Of a DNA stretch of 64,000 nt, positions 37,587 through 46,772 are shown one piece after another. Each line of letters opens with the position of its first letter. The first letter of the stretch is position 1. The stretch is taken from assembly GCF_008124785.1 (NCBI RefSeq), contig NZ_VNHU01000003.1, positions 352,357 through 416,356 of the forward strand, given 5' to 3'. Source of the stretch: Aquimarina intermedia. Its GTDB lineage: Bacteria; Bacteroidota; Bacteroidia; Flavobacteriales; Flavobacteriaceae. The position numbers were made by a program, and so were the translations under genes. The notes under the pieces were generated by a model. It did not search any database. It was not told the DNA's origin and saw nothing but the letters and a program-made list of their open reading frames with translations.

Positions 37587-38604
37587 TGTATTCGGTAAAA
37601 TTTAAATCTTCTGTATAATGTTCAATCTCAGGATTATTTAGATCATTCTTCTTAACAAAGTTGGATTTAAATGATTCTAAGGAATTTTGACTTGGCAGAA
37701 AGGTTTTAGCGTCTTCGTATAAAGAATTGAGCATACTAATTAATTCAGGTTGAGGAAAACAATCAGTTTTATCAGCTCTTACATTACAATGAGCCCATAC
37801 ACCAGGTTTTCCATCTTTTGCATCTTGATGCAAATCAAACCATTTCCTGTTATAACTAATGTTTGCAAGAGGGATGTCGAAAATAAAAGCTAAAGTCAAT
37901 ATAAGTCGTTTACATTCTTCGATTTGTGCATCTGTGTATTTCTGAAAATAAAGATGTCCTCTCCAAGGACTTTCCAGAGTACATACATTATTTGCTGGAA
38001 CCTTAATTGTACGATGGTTACCTTTATAATAGAATTCATTGTCTTCCAAAACCAACGGTCCTAAACAACAAATTTCAATTCCAATAGATTTTTGATTAAG
38101 CTGTTTGTTATTCGAGAATTTAGTTCCTAAATGATGACACCAATAAATTTCATTAAAAGCTCGATACGTGACGCTATCCCATTTAGAATCTCCATTTAAA
38201 GCTTTTCTTCCTATTACAAATGATGTTCCCACACGATAAACTTTGCCTGGTGGGGAATCTTTTTCCCACCAATCTATTGTATAATCTGGTCGGTGTAAAC
38301 CTGCAGTATGATGGAGATAAATAGTATCCTTCTCAATATAATCAGGAAACCATTCATTATTAGTAAGTATGTAATTTTTGATGTTTAGACTAAAATCATA
38401 ATGCTTAGTAAGTAAATGTTTCCAAGTTTTTGTGCCAACAATACCATCTACACCTAAGGGCTGTTTTTGCTGAAAATCTCGTACAAAACGATCTGTAAGC
38501 TCATCAAAAAAACCAGTTATTGGGAGTGTATACCCTATTTTTTGTAGTAGCTTTTGAAGAAATAATACTTGCCTATGCGTTTGATTTCGTTTTAATGTTT
38601 TCAT
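37567..38604 (-). CDS. Peptidoglycan-binding and N-acetylmuramoyl-L-alanine amidase protein
   Basis: 345 aa. Residues 1-65 form a PG_binding_1 domain (LQKLLQKIGYTLPITGFFDE and GVDGIVGTKTW). Residues about 85-290 are an Amidase_2/PGRP fold with zinc ligands H98 (YLHHTAG), H272 (VWAHCNVR) and C282 (KTDC). These would cut the bond between MurNAc and L-Ala. There is no signal peptide or membrane helix, so another factor is needed to reach the wall. It lies 3 nt after the 256-aa gene and overlaps the protease gene by 20 nt. Confidence 0.85.
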   Translation of the reverse strand: MKTLKRNQTHRQVLFLQKLLQKIGYTLPITGFFDELTDRFVRDFQQKQPLGVDGIVGTKTWKHLLTKHYDFSLNIKNYILTNNEWFPDYIEKDTIYLHHTAGLHRPDYTIDWWEKDSPPGKVYRVGTSFVIGRKALNGDSKWDSVTYRAFNEIYWCHHLGTKFSNNKQLNQKSIGIEICCLGPLVLEDNEFYYKGNHRTIKVPANNVCTLESPWRGHLYFQKYTDAQIEECKRLILTLAFIFDIPLANISYNRKWFDLHQDAKDGKPGVWAHCNVRADKTDCFPQPELISMLNSLYEDAKTFLPSQNSLESFKSNFVKKNDLNNPEIEHYTEDLNFTEYNGYYSK

Positions 38605-38607
38605 ACA

Positions 38608-39378
38608 TTAGATGTCAAGATTTGAAATATAATCATCGATATCATCATTTAGTTTCTTTAAAATAAAAGGTCTAGCTTGATCAAATTTGGATTCTAATAA
38701 TGTCATCTTAGTAAGGTAATAATCCATTCGAGTCTCATCTTTTCCTGATTTAAAAAATAGAATTTTTTTAATTCTATTATCAGTTTTTAATAAAAAGGCA
38801 CTTAAAGTAACTGCAACGGCACCATTGTTTTCGGTTGCCATTCCTAGTTGAAAAGATCCTTCATTTAAACCATGAGTATTTTTTTCGAAAGCAACAAATC
38901 TAGAATCATTATCATTTAAAGATTTTAGTGCTTCTAAGGTTTTAACTACAATTGCTAATTGGTTTCCAGTTAGTGCTGCACTTATAATTCCTAGAATTGC
39001 TTTTTCTATTTCGAAAATAGAGCTGTCCGTTTCAAAATTTTTGAAATTATGTTGTTCCATTGTCCATCCAATTTTGGATAAAACCTCAAAATATTTTTCA
39101 TACCAATCCTTTACTTGATCACGGTTAGGAAAAGCTTTTTGAGCAGCTCTTTGAGCTAATAACATGGAATTTAACACATCTTCCTGTTTTTGCTTTGAGA
39201 TGCCTGATACAAAAGAGTCTAAAGCCTTGTAATTCATAAAGGCCTCATCTTTATCAGTTTCTGATCCAGATTGTAAGGATACCTGTCTTGATTTTCGAAA
39301 TGGCATTTCAAAAGACATGATTTTTGAATCATTTTTTGAAAGCTCCAGGGTTTTTATGTATGCTTCTAATTCATCCAT
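38608..39378 (-). CDS. Unknown 256-aa protein heading the STAND operon
   Basis: The first gene of the operon. Helical N-terminal two-thirds (for instance NSMLLAQRAAQKAFPN and WYEKYFEVLSKIGWTMEQH) are followed by a beta-rich part (GSFQLGMATENNGAVAVTLS) and a short acidic helix ending ISNLDI. There is no signal peptide, membrane helix or known catalytic motif. The mixture with AILGIISAALTG (an amphipathic or weakly hydrophobic stretch near 130-145) would suit a regulated membrane-active protein, but this is only a guess. Its position suggests it is the main effector or the target of the downstream protease. Confidence 0.65.
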   Translation of the reverse strand: MDELEAYIKTLELSKNDSKIMSFEMPFRKSRQVSLQSGSETDKDEAFMNYKALDSFVSGISKQKQEDVLNSMLLAQRAAQKAFPNRDQVKDWYEKYFEVLSKIGWTMEQHNFKNFETDSSIFEIEKAILGIISAALTGNQLAIVVKTLEALKSLNDNDSRFVAFEKNTHGLNEGSFQLGMATENNGAVAVTLSAFLLKTDNRIKKILFFKSGKDETRMDYYLTKMTLLESKFDQARPFILKKLNDDIDDYISNLDI

Positions 39379-39888
39379 ATTTATATAGTTATTTTAAATT
39401 AATTTTAAAAGCTTGAACTCTCTTTTAGATTTAGCAATAACTTAGCGATCAAAGAGTTTTATATGGGGTAGGAATTAGTTTAATTAAATCTGAATAAGAT
39501 ATATTCTTACTTATTAGATTTTTTTTTGATTCTTGCTTCTAAATAGGAATTTGTAAGATGATAGAGTCAACTATGTAGTTAAGAGGTACTTAAATATAGT
39601 AAAAATAAGCGTAGATATAAAATTAAAAATGATAAATCCTTTCGTTTCCTATATAAAATTATGTCCTTATTCTAAGGATAGTCTCTGGATTTATACCGCC
39701 TTTGATACATTGGATAAAGTAACAGTTATGGAATGTAAACTTTAAAGACGAATCTAGTAAAGATTTTATGTGCACTATAATACGGTGCCAAATTAAATTG
39801 CTTCATTCTTTATCTGGAAATTTTAATTAGTTAGTAGTCATTACACCTTAAGCGATTTAACGTTGGAAAGCTCTGAGAAGAGTGTGTC
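39379..39888. other. 510-nt spacer upstream of the STAND operon
   Basis: AT-rich, with no ORF. It must contain the promoter of the five-gene operon near 39400-39480, but no exact TAnnTTTG was found on the minus strand. Confidence 0.4.
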
Positions 39889-41469
39889 TTAATCCTTTTT
39901 TACCGGAATTTTGCTCATGGCAAGTTCTGTAATTGCCGTAATGGACAAGGAAGGATTCACGCCGGGGTTTGCCGAAATCATTGACCCATCACATATCATC
40001 AGGTTATGGTATCCAAAAACTCGATTGTCTTTATCGATGACGCCTGTTTCCGGATCCTTCCCCATGACTGCTCCACCCAAGATGTGAGCAGTTGTCGGGG
40101 TACCCAGTAACACATCAGTAAAATTGGCGTACGGAATTCCTTTAACTTTTTCACCATACATTTTTGCTAGCGTTGAAGCTTCGGGAATAAATCCGCTGGG
40201 CGCTTCGCCGGTTTCGGTAGTTGTTCTAAGTTTGGTAATCTTCCCAAGTTTAAGTTGTAAGGTACTGTCTAAGGTCTGCATAAAAAGTAGTACAGTAGTT
40301 CGCTTCCCATAGTTACGCGTAAATAACGTTTTTATACTACGCCATGGATGCTTCAAGAAAACCCCAAACACACCCAATAATCGTAGTAATACATTTTTGT
40401 TATGCACTAGCGGAATTGTAAGCAGTCTAAAAAAACCGGAACCTTTGCCGTAACGAACAGGTTCCAGATGGCTATTTTTATCAGTTTCTAAAATGGAGCC
40501 TATGGCGATACCTTTTGTATAATCTTTCGTGTTTTTTTCGGTAGACGTAACCACCAACAAAGACTCATTATTAGTACGAATATTGCATCCTACTTTGTCT
40601 GAAAGATTTGGTAACGAACCTTTAGCTTTCATTTGTAACAATAAAGGTACTGTACCCATCACCCCACCGGAGAAAATAACATTTTTGGCTCTGACTTGCT
40701 GTTTTCTACCTTTGCCTGTACTCTTTTTATAGTAAATGGTATAGCCTGTATCACCTCGTTTCTTGTCAATAGGTTGTATATCATATACTTCAGATTCAGC
40801 TATAATGGTTGCCCCAAATTGTTGTGCGAAGTACAGATAATTTTTATCCAAGGTATTTTTTGCATTATGCCGACACCCCGTCATACAAGCTCCACAATGT
40901 ATACATCCGGTTCTGTCGGGACCTTTTCCGTCAAAATATGGGTCAGGTACAGTTTTTCCGGGTTGACCAAAATACACTGCAACTTGAGAAGCGGAAAAGT
41001 CAGCCTCTTTGTCCATAGATTTTGCCAGTTCTTTTATCGCTTCGTCTGCAGGTCCAAAAGTTTTATTTTGTGTAGCTCCGAGCATACGAAGCGCTTCTTG
41101 GTAATGCGGCTTCAATGCTTCTTCCCAGTTGTCGAGACCTGCCCAACTCCCGGTTTTAAAAAATGCCGGTTTAGGAATTGGAAGTGTATTAGCATAGGTC
41201 AAAGATCCACCTCCTACACCCACCCCAGAAAGAATACTGACATGATTTAGATAGGTCATTTTAAAAAAACCGAACAAGCCTATTCTAGGTTCCCAAAGCC
41301 ATTTTTTTAAATTCCAGTTGGTTTTAGGAAAGTCTTTACCTGTAAACCACTTTCCTTTTTCAATAATCAGGACACTATAACCCTTTTCGGCTAAACGTAA
41401 TGCACTTACGGATCCACCAAATCCACTACCAATAATTACATAATCATACGTATTTTTTTCAGGGCGCAT
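39889..41469 (-). CDS. GMC/cholesterol-oxidase-like flavoprotein oxidoreductase
   Basis: 526 aa. Dinucleotide-binding GSGFGGSVSALRLAEKG lies at the N-terminus and NVIFSGGVMGT in the middle. The FAD contact HILGGAVMG and the closing NPGVNPSLSITAITELAM are both intact. The Cys-rich insert CIHCGACMTGCRHNA (about 190) is typical of cholesterol-oxidase-like GMC members and may hold an iron-sulfur-like site. No signal peptide is obvious. It is monocistronic. The substrate (sterol, alcohol or sugar) cannot be set. Confidence 0.85.
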   Translation of the reverse strand: MRPEKNTYDYVIIGSGFGGSVSALRLAEKGYSVLIIEKGKWFTGKDFPKTNWNLKKWLWEPRIGLFGFFKMTYLNHVSILSGVGVGGGSLTYANTLPIPKPAFFKTGSWAGLDNWEEALKPHYQEALRMLGATQNKTFGPADEAIKELAKSMDKEADFSASQVAVYFGQPGKTVPDPYFDGKGPDRTGCIHCGACMTGCRHNAKNTLDKNYLYFAQQFGATIIAESEVYDIQPIDKKRGDTGYTIYYKKSTGKGRKQQVRAKNVIFSGGVMGTVPLLLQMKAKGSLPNLSDKVGCNIRTNNESLLVVTSTEKNTKDYTKGIAIGSILETDKNSHLEPVRYGKGSGFFRLLTIPLVHNKNVLLRLLGVFGVFLKHPWRSIKTLFTRNYGKRTTVLLFMQTLDSTLQLKLGKITKLRTTTETGEAPSGFIPEASTLAKMYGEKVKGIPYANFTDVLLGTPTTAHILGGAVMGKDPETGVIDKDNRVFGYHNLMICDGSMISANPGVNPSLSITAITELAMSKIPVKKD

Positions 41470-41998
41470 AGTATCGTTACTTATTTATGATGTTTACTCG
41501 TTTTTAGGCATGAACAATCATAACGACATCTAACCTTCTTTCTTTTCATTTTCTAAAACGACTTTTTGCGGTAGTTTTTTCATACTTCTTCTCCAAAAAC
41601 TAATTTTACTTTGTAGGTACTATATTGCCTTATACCATAAACATTTAGTTAGGATGTATCTTATCATATAAAAGCGTCAATTCAATATTGAATAGGAAAA
41701 TTACTTTATGATAAAGAATAATTTAAGGTGATACATCAAAATTTAATTTCAATTATAGTGCTATTTCATGAAATCTACAAGTTTGACTATGTGACATATA
41801 TGTTCACTTATTCTTGAAATGTGTATCCAACTTTTACTTTTGAAATAATCTGAACGAGGATTTCGTTTCGTTATAAAAGAATTATATGCATAGGATTCAC
41901 TATAAAATTTAAAAAATTAATTATGAGGTGCAACGTGTAGTTGTTGAGTTATTCAGATACTTTTTTGTTCTGGACAACTACGATAAATACAAAAAAAA
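41470..41998. other. 529-nt spacer, no gene
   Basis: Very AT-rich between the GMC and DUF4251 genes, with stops in every frame. I see no strong hairpin or repeat. Confidence 0.5.
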
Positions 41999-42547
41999 TT
42001 ATTTTGTTTTCTGTTCAGGGTGTGATAATAAGTTACCTGAATACCTGATTGGAAATCTGGAATTTCCATTCAATATAAGGTTTGCTTTTAAATTCGGATA
42101 TAATTTAAGGAATACCTGAAAATTCTCAGAATTATTTTTTGCTTCAAAATTGATGGAATAGCTGTTATCTTTGTTTTTAGTTGCCTGATATGCGTTTATG
42201 GTGCCATTTAATTGTATGGCATTATCTCTCCCGCTGTAATCGATTTGCATTTGTCGTTCTCCATAATAGGGTAAAAAAGACGAGATACTATCGCCGGATA
42301 TAGTCAAAAAGTTGCTGTTACCGATTAAAGAAATTGAGTTCGCCGTATTACCGGGTAGCATTAAACCTGAATTAAGTACTTGTTGCACAGCGTTTGTGAG
42401 TTGTGGATACGCCCACGTTGACTCAATAGTGAACTTTTGAGATTGGATAATATCGTCCAATGTCTCAATTTGAGCTGCTGTGGACTTTGATGACTTACAA
42501 GAAAGCAAAATTATACAGATACCGATAAGAAAAAGGATACGTTTCAT
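41999..42547 (-). CDS. DUF4251-domain lipoprotein
   Basis: 182 aa from ATG 42547; a frame from 42655 adds 36 residues before the signal and is rejected. The signal RILFLIGICIILLSC has a lipobox Cys. The rest matches DUF4251 (SYSINFEAKNNSENFQVFLKL and ANLILNGNSRFPIRYSG near the end), a Bacteroidota-specific periplasmic or lipid-anchored beta-rich family of unknown function. It is monocistronic. Confidence 0.85.
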   Translation of the reverse strand: MKRILFLIGICIILLSCKSSKSTAAQIETLDDIIQSQKFTIESTWAYPQLTNAVQQVLNSGLMLPGNTANSISLIGNSNFLTISGDSISSFLPYYGERQMQIDYSGRDNAIQLNGTINAYQATKNKDNSYSINFEAKNNSENFQVFLKLYPNLKANLILNGNSRFPIRYSGNLLSHPEQKTK

Positions 42548-42818
42548 TTGTATTAAGGATTGACTCCATGGAATATTTAGTATTGTGAATACAATGATTG
42601 TGTTTTTATATCCTACTGTTTTTGATAATTGTATACTCAACAACCGGATGATCATTGAGTTTACACCTATCTATATAAGAAAACTTAAGGATTATATAGA
42701 TCCACCAGATTCCATAAATTTATTCTTAAAATTAATTAATAAAAAGATTACAAAACATTGTTTAACAGAACTTTAAAAGCTTTCAGGGTAAGTAATTTTT
42801 TATTTATTATATAAAAAA

Positions 42819-42847
42819 AACGCCTGACGTGTAACACGTCGGGCGTT
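42819..42847 (-). terminator. Terminator after the FKBP gene
   Basis: AACGCCTGACGTG (42819-42831) pairs with CACGTCGGGCGTT (42835-42847) with one T-G pair and a 3-nt loop, 26 nt past the FKBP stop. A run of A on the plus strand gives U after the stem in the minus transcript. Confidence 0.85.
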
Positions 42848-42872
42848 CCTAATTTAATATATATTACTTGGA

Positions 42873-43301
42873 CTAGCTAATCGCTAAAAGCTCAAGTTCG
42901 AATGTTAAATCTTCTCCGGCTAAGGGATGATTCGCATCGATAACGATATGATCTTCTTTAATATCAGCAATTCTAAATTGTTGCTGACCGCCTTCGGCGT
43001 TAGAACCGACAAGTCCCATTCCTACTTCTGGTTTAATATCTTGTGGAAGTTCTGCCTTTGGTACTTTATGAAATAGATCCTCTCTAACCTCACCATAAGC
43101 CTCTTCTTTTGCTATAGTAATAGTTTTCTTTTCATTTACAGCCATATCAACTAATCCGTTTTCGAATCCCGGAATAAGACTTCCTTTTCCTAGCTGCACT
43201 TCAAGAGGTTCTCTTTCTAAAGAACTATCAAATACATTTCCATTGTTTAGTTTTCCTGTATAATGTACCTTTACGGTATCATTAGGTTTTACTGTACTCA
43301 T
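42873..43301 (-). CDS. SlyD-like FKBP-type peptidyl-prolyl isomerase
   Basis: 142 aa with no signal peptide. FKBP motifs: VKVHYTGKLNNGNVFDSS, the insert-in-flap region EEAYGEVREDLFHKVPKAEL, and DANHPLAGEDLTFELEL, which is diagnostic of SlyD. It lacks the His-rich metal tail of E. coli SlyD. A cytoplasmic folding catalyst and chaperone. TAACTTTG (minus strand, 43331-43338) is an exact promoter element 30 nt upstream. Confidence 0.92.
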   Translation of the reverse strand: MSTVKPNDTVKVHYTGKLNNGNVFDSSLEREPLEVQLGKGSLIPGFENGLVDMAVNEKKTITIAKEEAYGEVREDLFHKVPKAELPQDIKPEVGMGLVGSNAEGGQQQFRIADIKEDHIVIDANHPLAGEDLTFELELLAIS

Positions 43302-43330
43302 AAATTGTCTTATTTATTTAATAATTACTG

Positions 43331-43338
43331 CAAAGTTA
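43331..43338 (-). promoter_or_regulatory. Promoter -7 element of the FKBP gene
   Basis: Minus-strand TAACTTTG matches TAnnTTTG, 30 nt before the ATG at 43301. Confidence 0.65.
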
Positions 43339-43464
43339 AGGCTTATAATATGGAACAAGGCATGGTTTTCAATTAATTGAGTTTTTTACGATTTATAAAT
43401 GTATTTATCCTGAATTTGACCATTTTTCATATAAAATACCGTCAAAAATAATATTGAGCATAAA

Positions 43465-43498
43465 AAAACTGCTCAAAAAAAGATTTCTAAGCAGTTTT
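43465..43498 (-). terminator. Terminator after the GG-leader peptide gene
   Basis: AAAACTGCT (43465-43473) pairs perfectly with AGCAGTTTT (43490-43498), 32 nt past the stop of the 58-aa frame. It supports expression of that small gene. Confidence 0.7.
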
Positions 43499-43529
43499 AG
43501 ATTTTCAAGTATTTTTTACATACTTATAA

Positions 43530-43706
43530 TTAGCAAATATATTGACCACTCCAAGGTTGATAACAACATACCTTCTCACCGTTCTGATATATAAAGGAAC
43601 CATCACCTCCACAAGGTCGACTTGAACTTGCACTTCCACCAATTTTTTGCTGATCGTTTTTTGATAATTCTTTTACTCCGTTAAATTTTAAAAGTGTTTT
43701 TTTCAT
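43530..43706 (-). CDS. GG-leader Cys-rich peptide (bacteriocin-type precursor)
   Basis: 58 aa, below common ORF cut-offs. The leader MKKTLLKFNGVKELSKNDQQ followed by KIGG matches the double-glycine leaders of Bacteroidota (LSK-x-[ED]-Q-x-x-I-x-GG pattern). Cleavage after GG would release a 34-residue core starting SASSSRPCGG and containing four Cys (CGGDG, VCCYQ, final YIC) and Trp/Tyr. It has its own terminator. No peptidase-containing ABC exporter or modification enzyme is in the window, so export would rely on a distant locus. It may be a bacteriocin, signal or modified peptide. Confidence 0.75.
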   Translation of the reverse strand: MKKTLLKFNGVKELSKNDQQKIGGSASSSRPCGGDGSFIYQNGEKVCCYQPWSGQYIC

Positions 43707-43913
43707 GACTATACTATTTAGGTTATTAAAAATATCACAATAAATGTACAGATATATTTTTGAATTTCAATATTTTGATTGACTTATTAATAACTGCTGG
43801 TTTAGCTAAGTTTTGAATTTCATTAAAAAGGCTCCCCATATCTCTAGTTGCGCTATCTGAATTTATAAGTTTTTTTTTCGGCTCAAATTTTCTAAAAAAA
43901 CTATCTTCGCGCG

Positions 43914-44813
43914 ATGTGGATGTATTTAGGCCTTTTGGCTGCTTTGTTTCTAGGATTACATAATTTGTGTAAAAAGGATGCAGTTCGTGATAACGAAGTG
44001 TTTCCTGTACTGTTAGGTACTATTGGTTCCGGTTTTTTGATGCTTCTACCATTATATATTGGTTCTACTTATTTACCTGAGTTAACAAAAAGTATAGGGT
44101 TGCATATTACCGAAATTCCATGGAGCACTCATGGTTTCATCGTGATCAAATCATTACTTATGGCATCTTCATGGGTATTGGCTTATCAAGCTTTAAAACA
44201 TCTACCAATTACCATTGTAACTCCTATACGTTCTGCCGGTCCTTTTTTCACCTTTATAGGTGCTATTTTAATTTATCAAGAACAACCTAAGTCTTTACAA
44301 TGGATTGGCTTTTTTATGATCATTCTTTCGGTTCTTTTATATGCTAATATAGGAAGGAAAGAAGGTATCCATTTTAAAAGCAACAAATGGATATTTGCCA
44401 TTATCGGAGCAACTTTTTTGGGAGCATCCAGCGGTCTATATGATAAATTTTTAATTCAGAATTTAAGTTTAACTCCGCAAACGCTTCAATTTTGGTTTTG
44501 CTGGTATACGGTTTTGATACTTTGTGTCATTTTATCAGTTACTTTATTCCCTAGACCAGAAAAAAGAGCTGCGTTCAAATGGCGCTGGACGATTCCCGCT
44601 GTTGGTGTCTTATTACAGGCAGCAGATTATTTTTATTTTAAAGCACTACAAGATCCGGAGGCGCTCATCATGTTGCTGTCTGCCATAAAACGTAGCCAAA
44701 TACTTATTGCGGTTGTTCTAGGTGGACTGATTTTTAAAGAAAAGAATAAGCGTAAGAAGTTGATCCCGTTATTCGGTATTATGTTGGGAGTGGGATTGAT
44801 TTTGTATTCATAA
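43914..44813 (+). CDS. EamA/DMT-family transporter
   Basis: 299 aa with ten hydrophobic segments in two EamA halves. ITIVTPIRSAGPFFTFIGAILI closes the first half and LLSAIKRSQILIAVVLGGLIFKEK the second, both typical positions. A promoter-like TATCTTCG lies 8 nt before the ATG, unusually close, so the leader would be very short. The substrate is unknown (metabolite efflux is usual). Confidence 0.87.
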   Translation: MWMYLGLLAALFLGLHNLCKKDAVRDNEVFPVLLGTIGSGFLMLLPLYIGSTYLPELTKSIGLHITEIPWSTHGFIVIKSLLMASSWVLAYQALKHLPITIVTPIRSAGPFFTFIGAILIYQEQPKSLQWIGFFMIILSVLLYANIGRKEGIHFKSNKWIFAIIGATFLGASSGLYDKFLIQNLSLTPQTLQFWFCWYTVLILCVILSVTLFPRPEKRAAFKWRWTIPAVGVLLQAADYFYFKALQDPEALIMLLSAIKRSQILIAVVLGGLIFKEKNKRKKLIPLFGIMLGVGLILYS

Positions 44814-44875
44814 ACTAATAGTACCAATCGCACGTAGAACAGGAAATGTTGCTGTTTCTTGAAATTATATTCATG

Positions 44876-46441
44876 CTACGAACTACAGGAGAGCATGGAG
44901 CATCCTACTTTGTTTCTTGCCCATTCCGGTCGCTTTACAAACCATTTTTCGTTTTCAGGTTGTTCGTCATAGGGTTTTTTAAGCAATTGATAGAGTTCAT
45001 CAATCATCGCATAGTTCCCCTTATCGGCTTGGTCAATGGCTAGCTGCGCCATATAATTACGTAGTACATATTTTGGGTTGACCGAATCCATAACTTCTTT
45101 ACGTTTTTGATCATTCATATTTTCTTTTTGTAAGCGTTCGTGATAACTCAAAAACCACTGTTCCCACGTTGTTTTAATCTCATCTTTTATTTCATCAGGT
45201 TGGTAAAAAGCTTCAAAAATGGTACTTAACCCTTCCTCCGCATTTTCTTTTCTCAAGTTTGATAACTTTCGGAAGAAGATAGTCATATCTGTTTCAGAGC
45301 GTTGTAGCACAGCTTCCAGCTCCGTAATCAATTGTGCATCCTCAGCATTTATTTCGGATAGCCCAATTTTAGATTTCATCATATTCAAATAACCTTCCTT
45401 TAAATCTTGGTCATATTCATTTAAAATTGCCTCAAGTGGTTCCACATCCTGAATTAAAGGATACAAAGCGTTGGCTAACTTGTAGAGATTCCATAATACT
45501 AAGTCTGGTTGTGTACCATATCGATAGCGACGATATTGCCTGTCTGTGGTATTGGGTGTCCACCCATGATCATAGCCTTCTAACCAACCGTATGGCCCGT
45601 AATCTATTGTTAGACCAAGAATTGACATATTATCAGTATTCATAACACCATGGACAAAACCTACACGTTGCCAATGTAAAACCATGGTTAAACTTCTATC
45701 CACAACTTCTTTAAAAAATTGAAGGTATGTTGTTTTAGATGGAGCTCCTATATGCGGGAAATGATGTTTAATAGTATAATCGACGAGTATTTGTAAGGTC
45801 TTATGATCTTGACGCGCAGCTAATATTTCATAACTTCCAAAGCGTAGAAATGATGCTGCTACCCTACACACAATAGCTCCCTTTTCATAGGCTGCATTAC
45901 CATCATACATCACATCTCGTAACACCTGATCTCCTGAAAGCGCCAAGGATAAAGCTCTGGTTGTTGGAACGCCCAGATGATACATCGCTTCGCTACACAA
46001 ATATTCACGAACTGAAGAACGCAACACTGCCAGTCCATCGGCCGTTCTTGAATACGGTGTTTCTCCTGCTCCTTTTAGCTGTAAGGTCCAGGTTTTTCCT
46101 TTATGGGCTACTTCTGCTAAATTGATGGCGCGACCATCGCCCAGTTGTCCGGCCCAATTTCCAAATTGATGACCTCCGTAACACATGGCATACGGACTTG
46201 TATTTGGTAAAAGTGCATTACCCGTAAAAATCTTTAAAAAATCATCACTTTGTGCATCTGTGTTATCCAGCCCTAAGGACTTGAGCATTTCTGTAGAAAC
46301 ATGTAGTAGTTTTGGATCTGAAGTTTTCCTAGGCTTTACGTACGAGAAACAAGCTTCGGTAACTTGTCTTCTACTGTTTTCTGTGCTAGGATCTGCAGGT
46401 AATTCCTTAGTAAATCTATCATGTATCGTAAGCTTATGCAT
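44876..46441 (-). CDS. selO: SelO protein adenylyltransferase (pseudokinase family)
   Basis: 521 aa from ATG 46441, full length for SelO/YdiU. Signature segments: YGGHQFGNWAGQLGDGRAI, LQLKGAGETPYSRTADG, FVHGVMNTDNMSI (metal-binding Asn/Asp), TIDYGPYGWL and the tail VGCSMLSCSS with the Cys that is Sec in animals. SelO transfers AMP to proteins in redox stress. It faces the EamA gene tail to tail. Confidence 0.95.
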   Translation of the reverse strand: MHKLTIHDRFTKELPADPSTENSRRQVTEACFSYVKPRKTSDPKLLHVSTEMLKSLGLDNTDAQSDDFLKIFTGNALLPNTSPYAMCYGGHQFGNWAGQLGDGRAINLAEVAHKGKTWTLQLKGAGETPYSRTADGLAVLRSSVREYLCSEAMYHLGVPTTRALSLALSGDQVLRDVMYDGNAAYEKGAIVCRVAASFLRFGSYEILAARQDHKTLQILVDYTIKHHFPHIGAPSKTTYLQFFKEVVDRSLTMVLHWQRVGFVHGVMNTDNMSILGLTIDYGPYGWLEGYDHGWTPNTTDRQYRRYRYGTQPDLVLWNLYKLANALYPLIQDVEPLEAILNEYDQDLKEGYLNMMKSKIGLSEINAEDAQLITELEAVLQRSETDMTIFFRKLSNLRKENAEEGLSTIFEAFYQPDEIKDEIKTTWEQWFLSYHERLQKENMNDQKRKEVMDSVNPKYVLRNYMAQLAIDQADKGNYAMIDELYQLLKKPYDEQPENEKWFVKRPEWARNKVGCSMLSCSS

Positions 46442-46444
46442 CAC

Positions 46445-46772
46445 AGGTATGTCGTAAGGTTAATAAGCTACTAATTTAAGCATAATCAATAACTTTATAA
46501 GCTGATGCTGCAATCAAACCTTCAAGAATCTCATTAAATTTGAAAGTCAAGTTGTCGGCAAACTATGGGTTGAGTAGTTTTCAGTTAGAACGCCGGAATT
46601 TCGTGAAACAGACATAACCTTTTAGGCTCCAACTGGAGAACAATTCTGTGATAGGCAAATACAGTCATGTACCAATAGAAGACGTTAAATTCGGAGTAAA
46701 AATTTGAATAAAAAAAAGAGGCTACCTTTATCAGACAACCTCTTTTTATAAACATTGAAGTATTATATATAT
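46445..46772. other. 328-nt spacer, promoter region of selO and end of cold-shock gene
   Basis: No ORF. It contains the cold-shock terminator (46714-46746). The rest is unassigned. Confidence 0.5.
46714..46746 (-). terminator. Terminator after the small cold-shock gene
   Basis: AAAAGAGG (46714-46721) pairs with CCTCTTTT (46739-46746), flanked by A and T runs, 27 nt after the stop. Confidence 0.75.

Noticed and set aside
38608..39378. Bacterial gasdermin
   Set aside because: Size and operon context fit, but there is no N-terminal Cys for lipid modification and the residue pattern does not match gasdermins I know. Kept as unknown.
40696..41250. 184-codon plus-strand frame
   Set aside because: It is antisense to the well-supported GMC oxidoreductase and has a Cys/Phe/Ser-rich composition typical of shadow frames.
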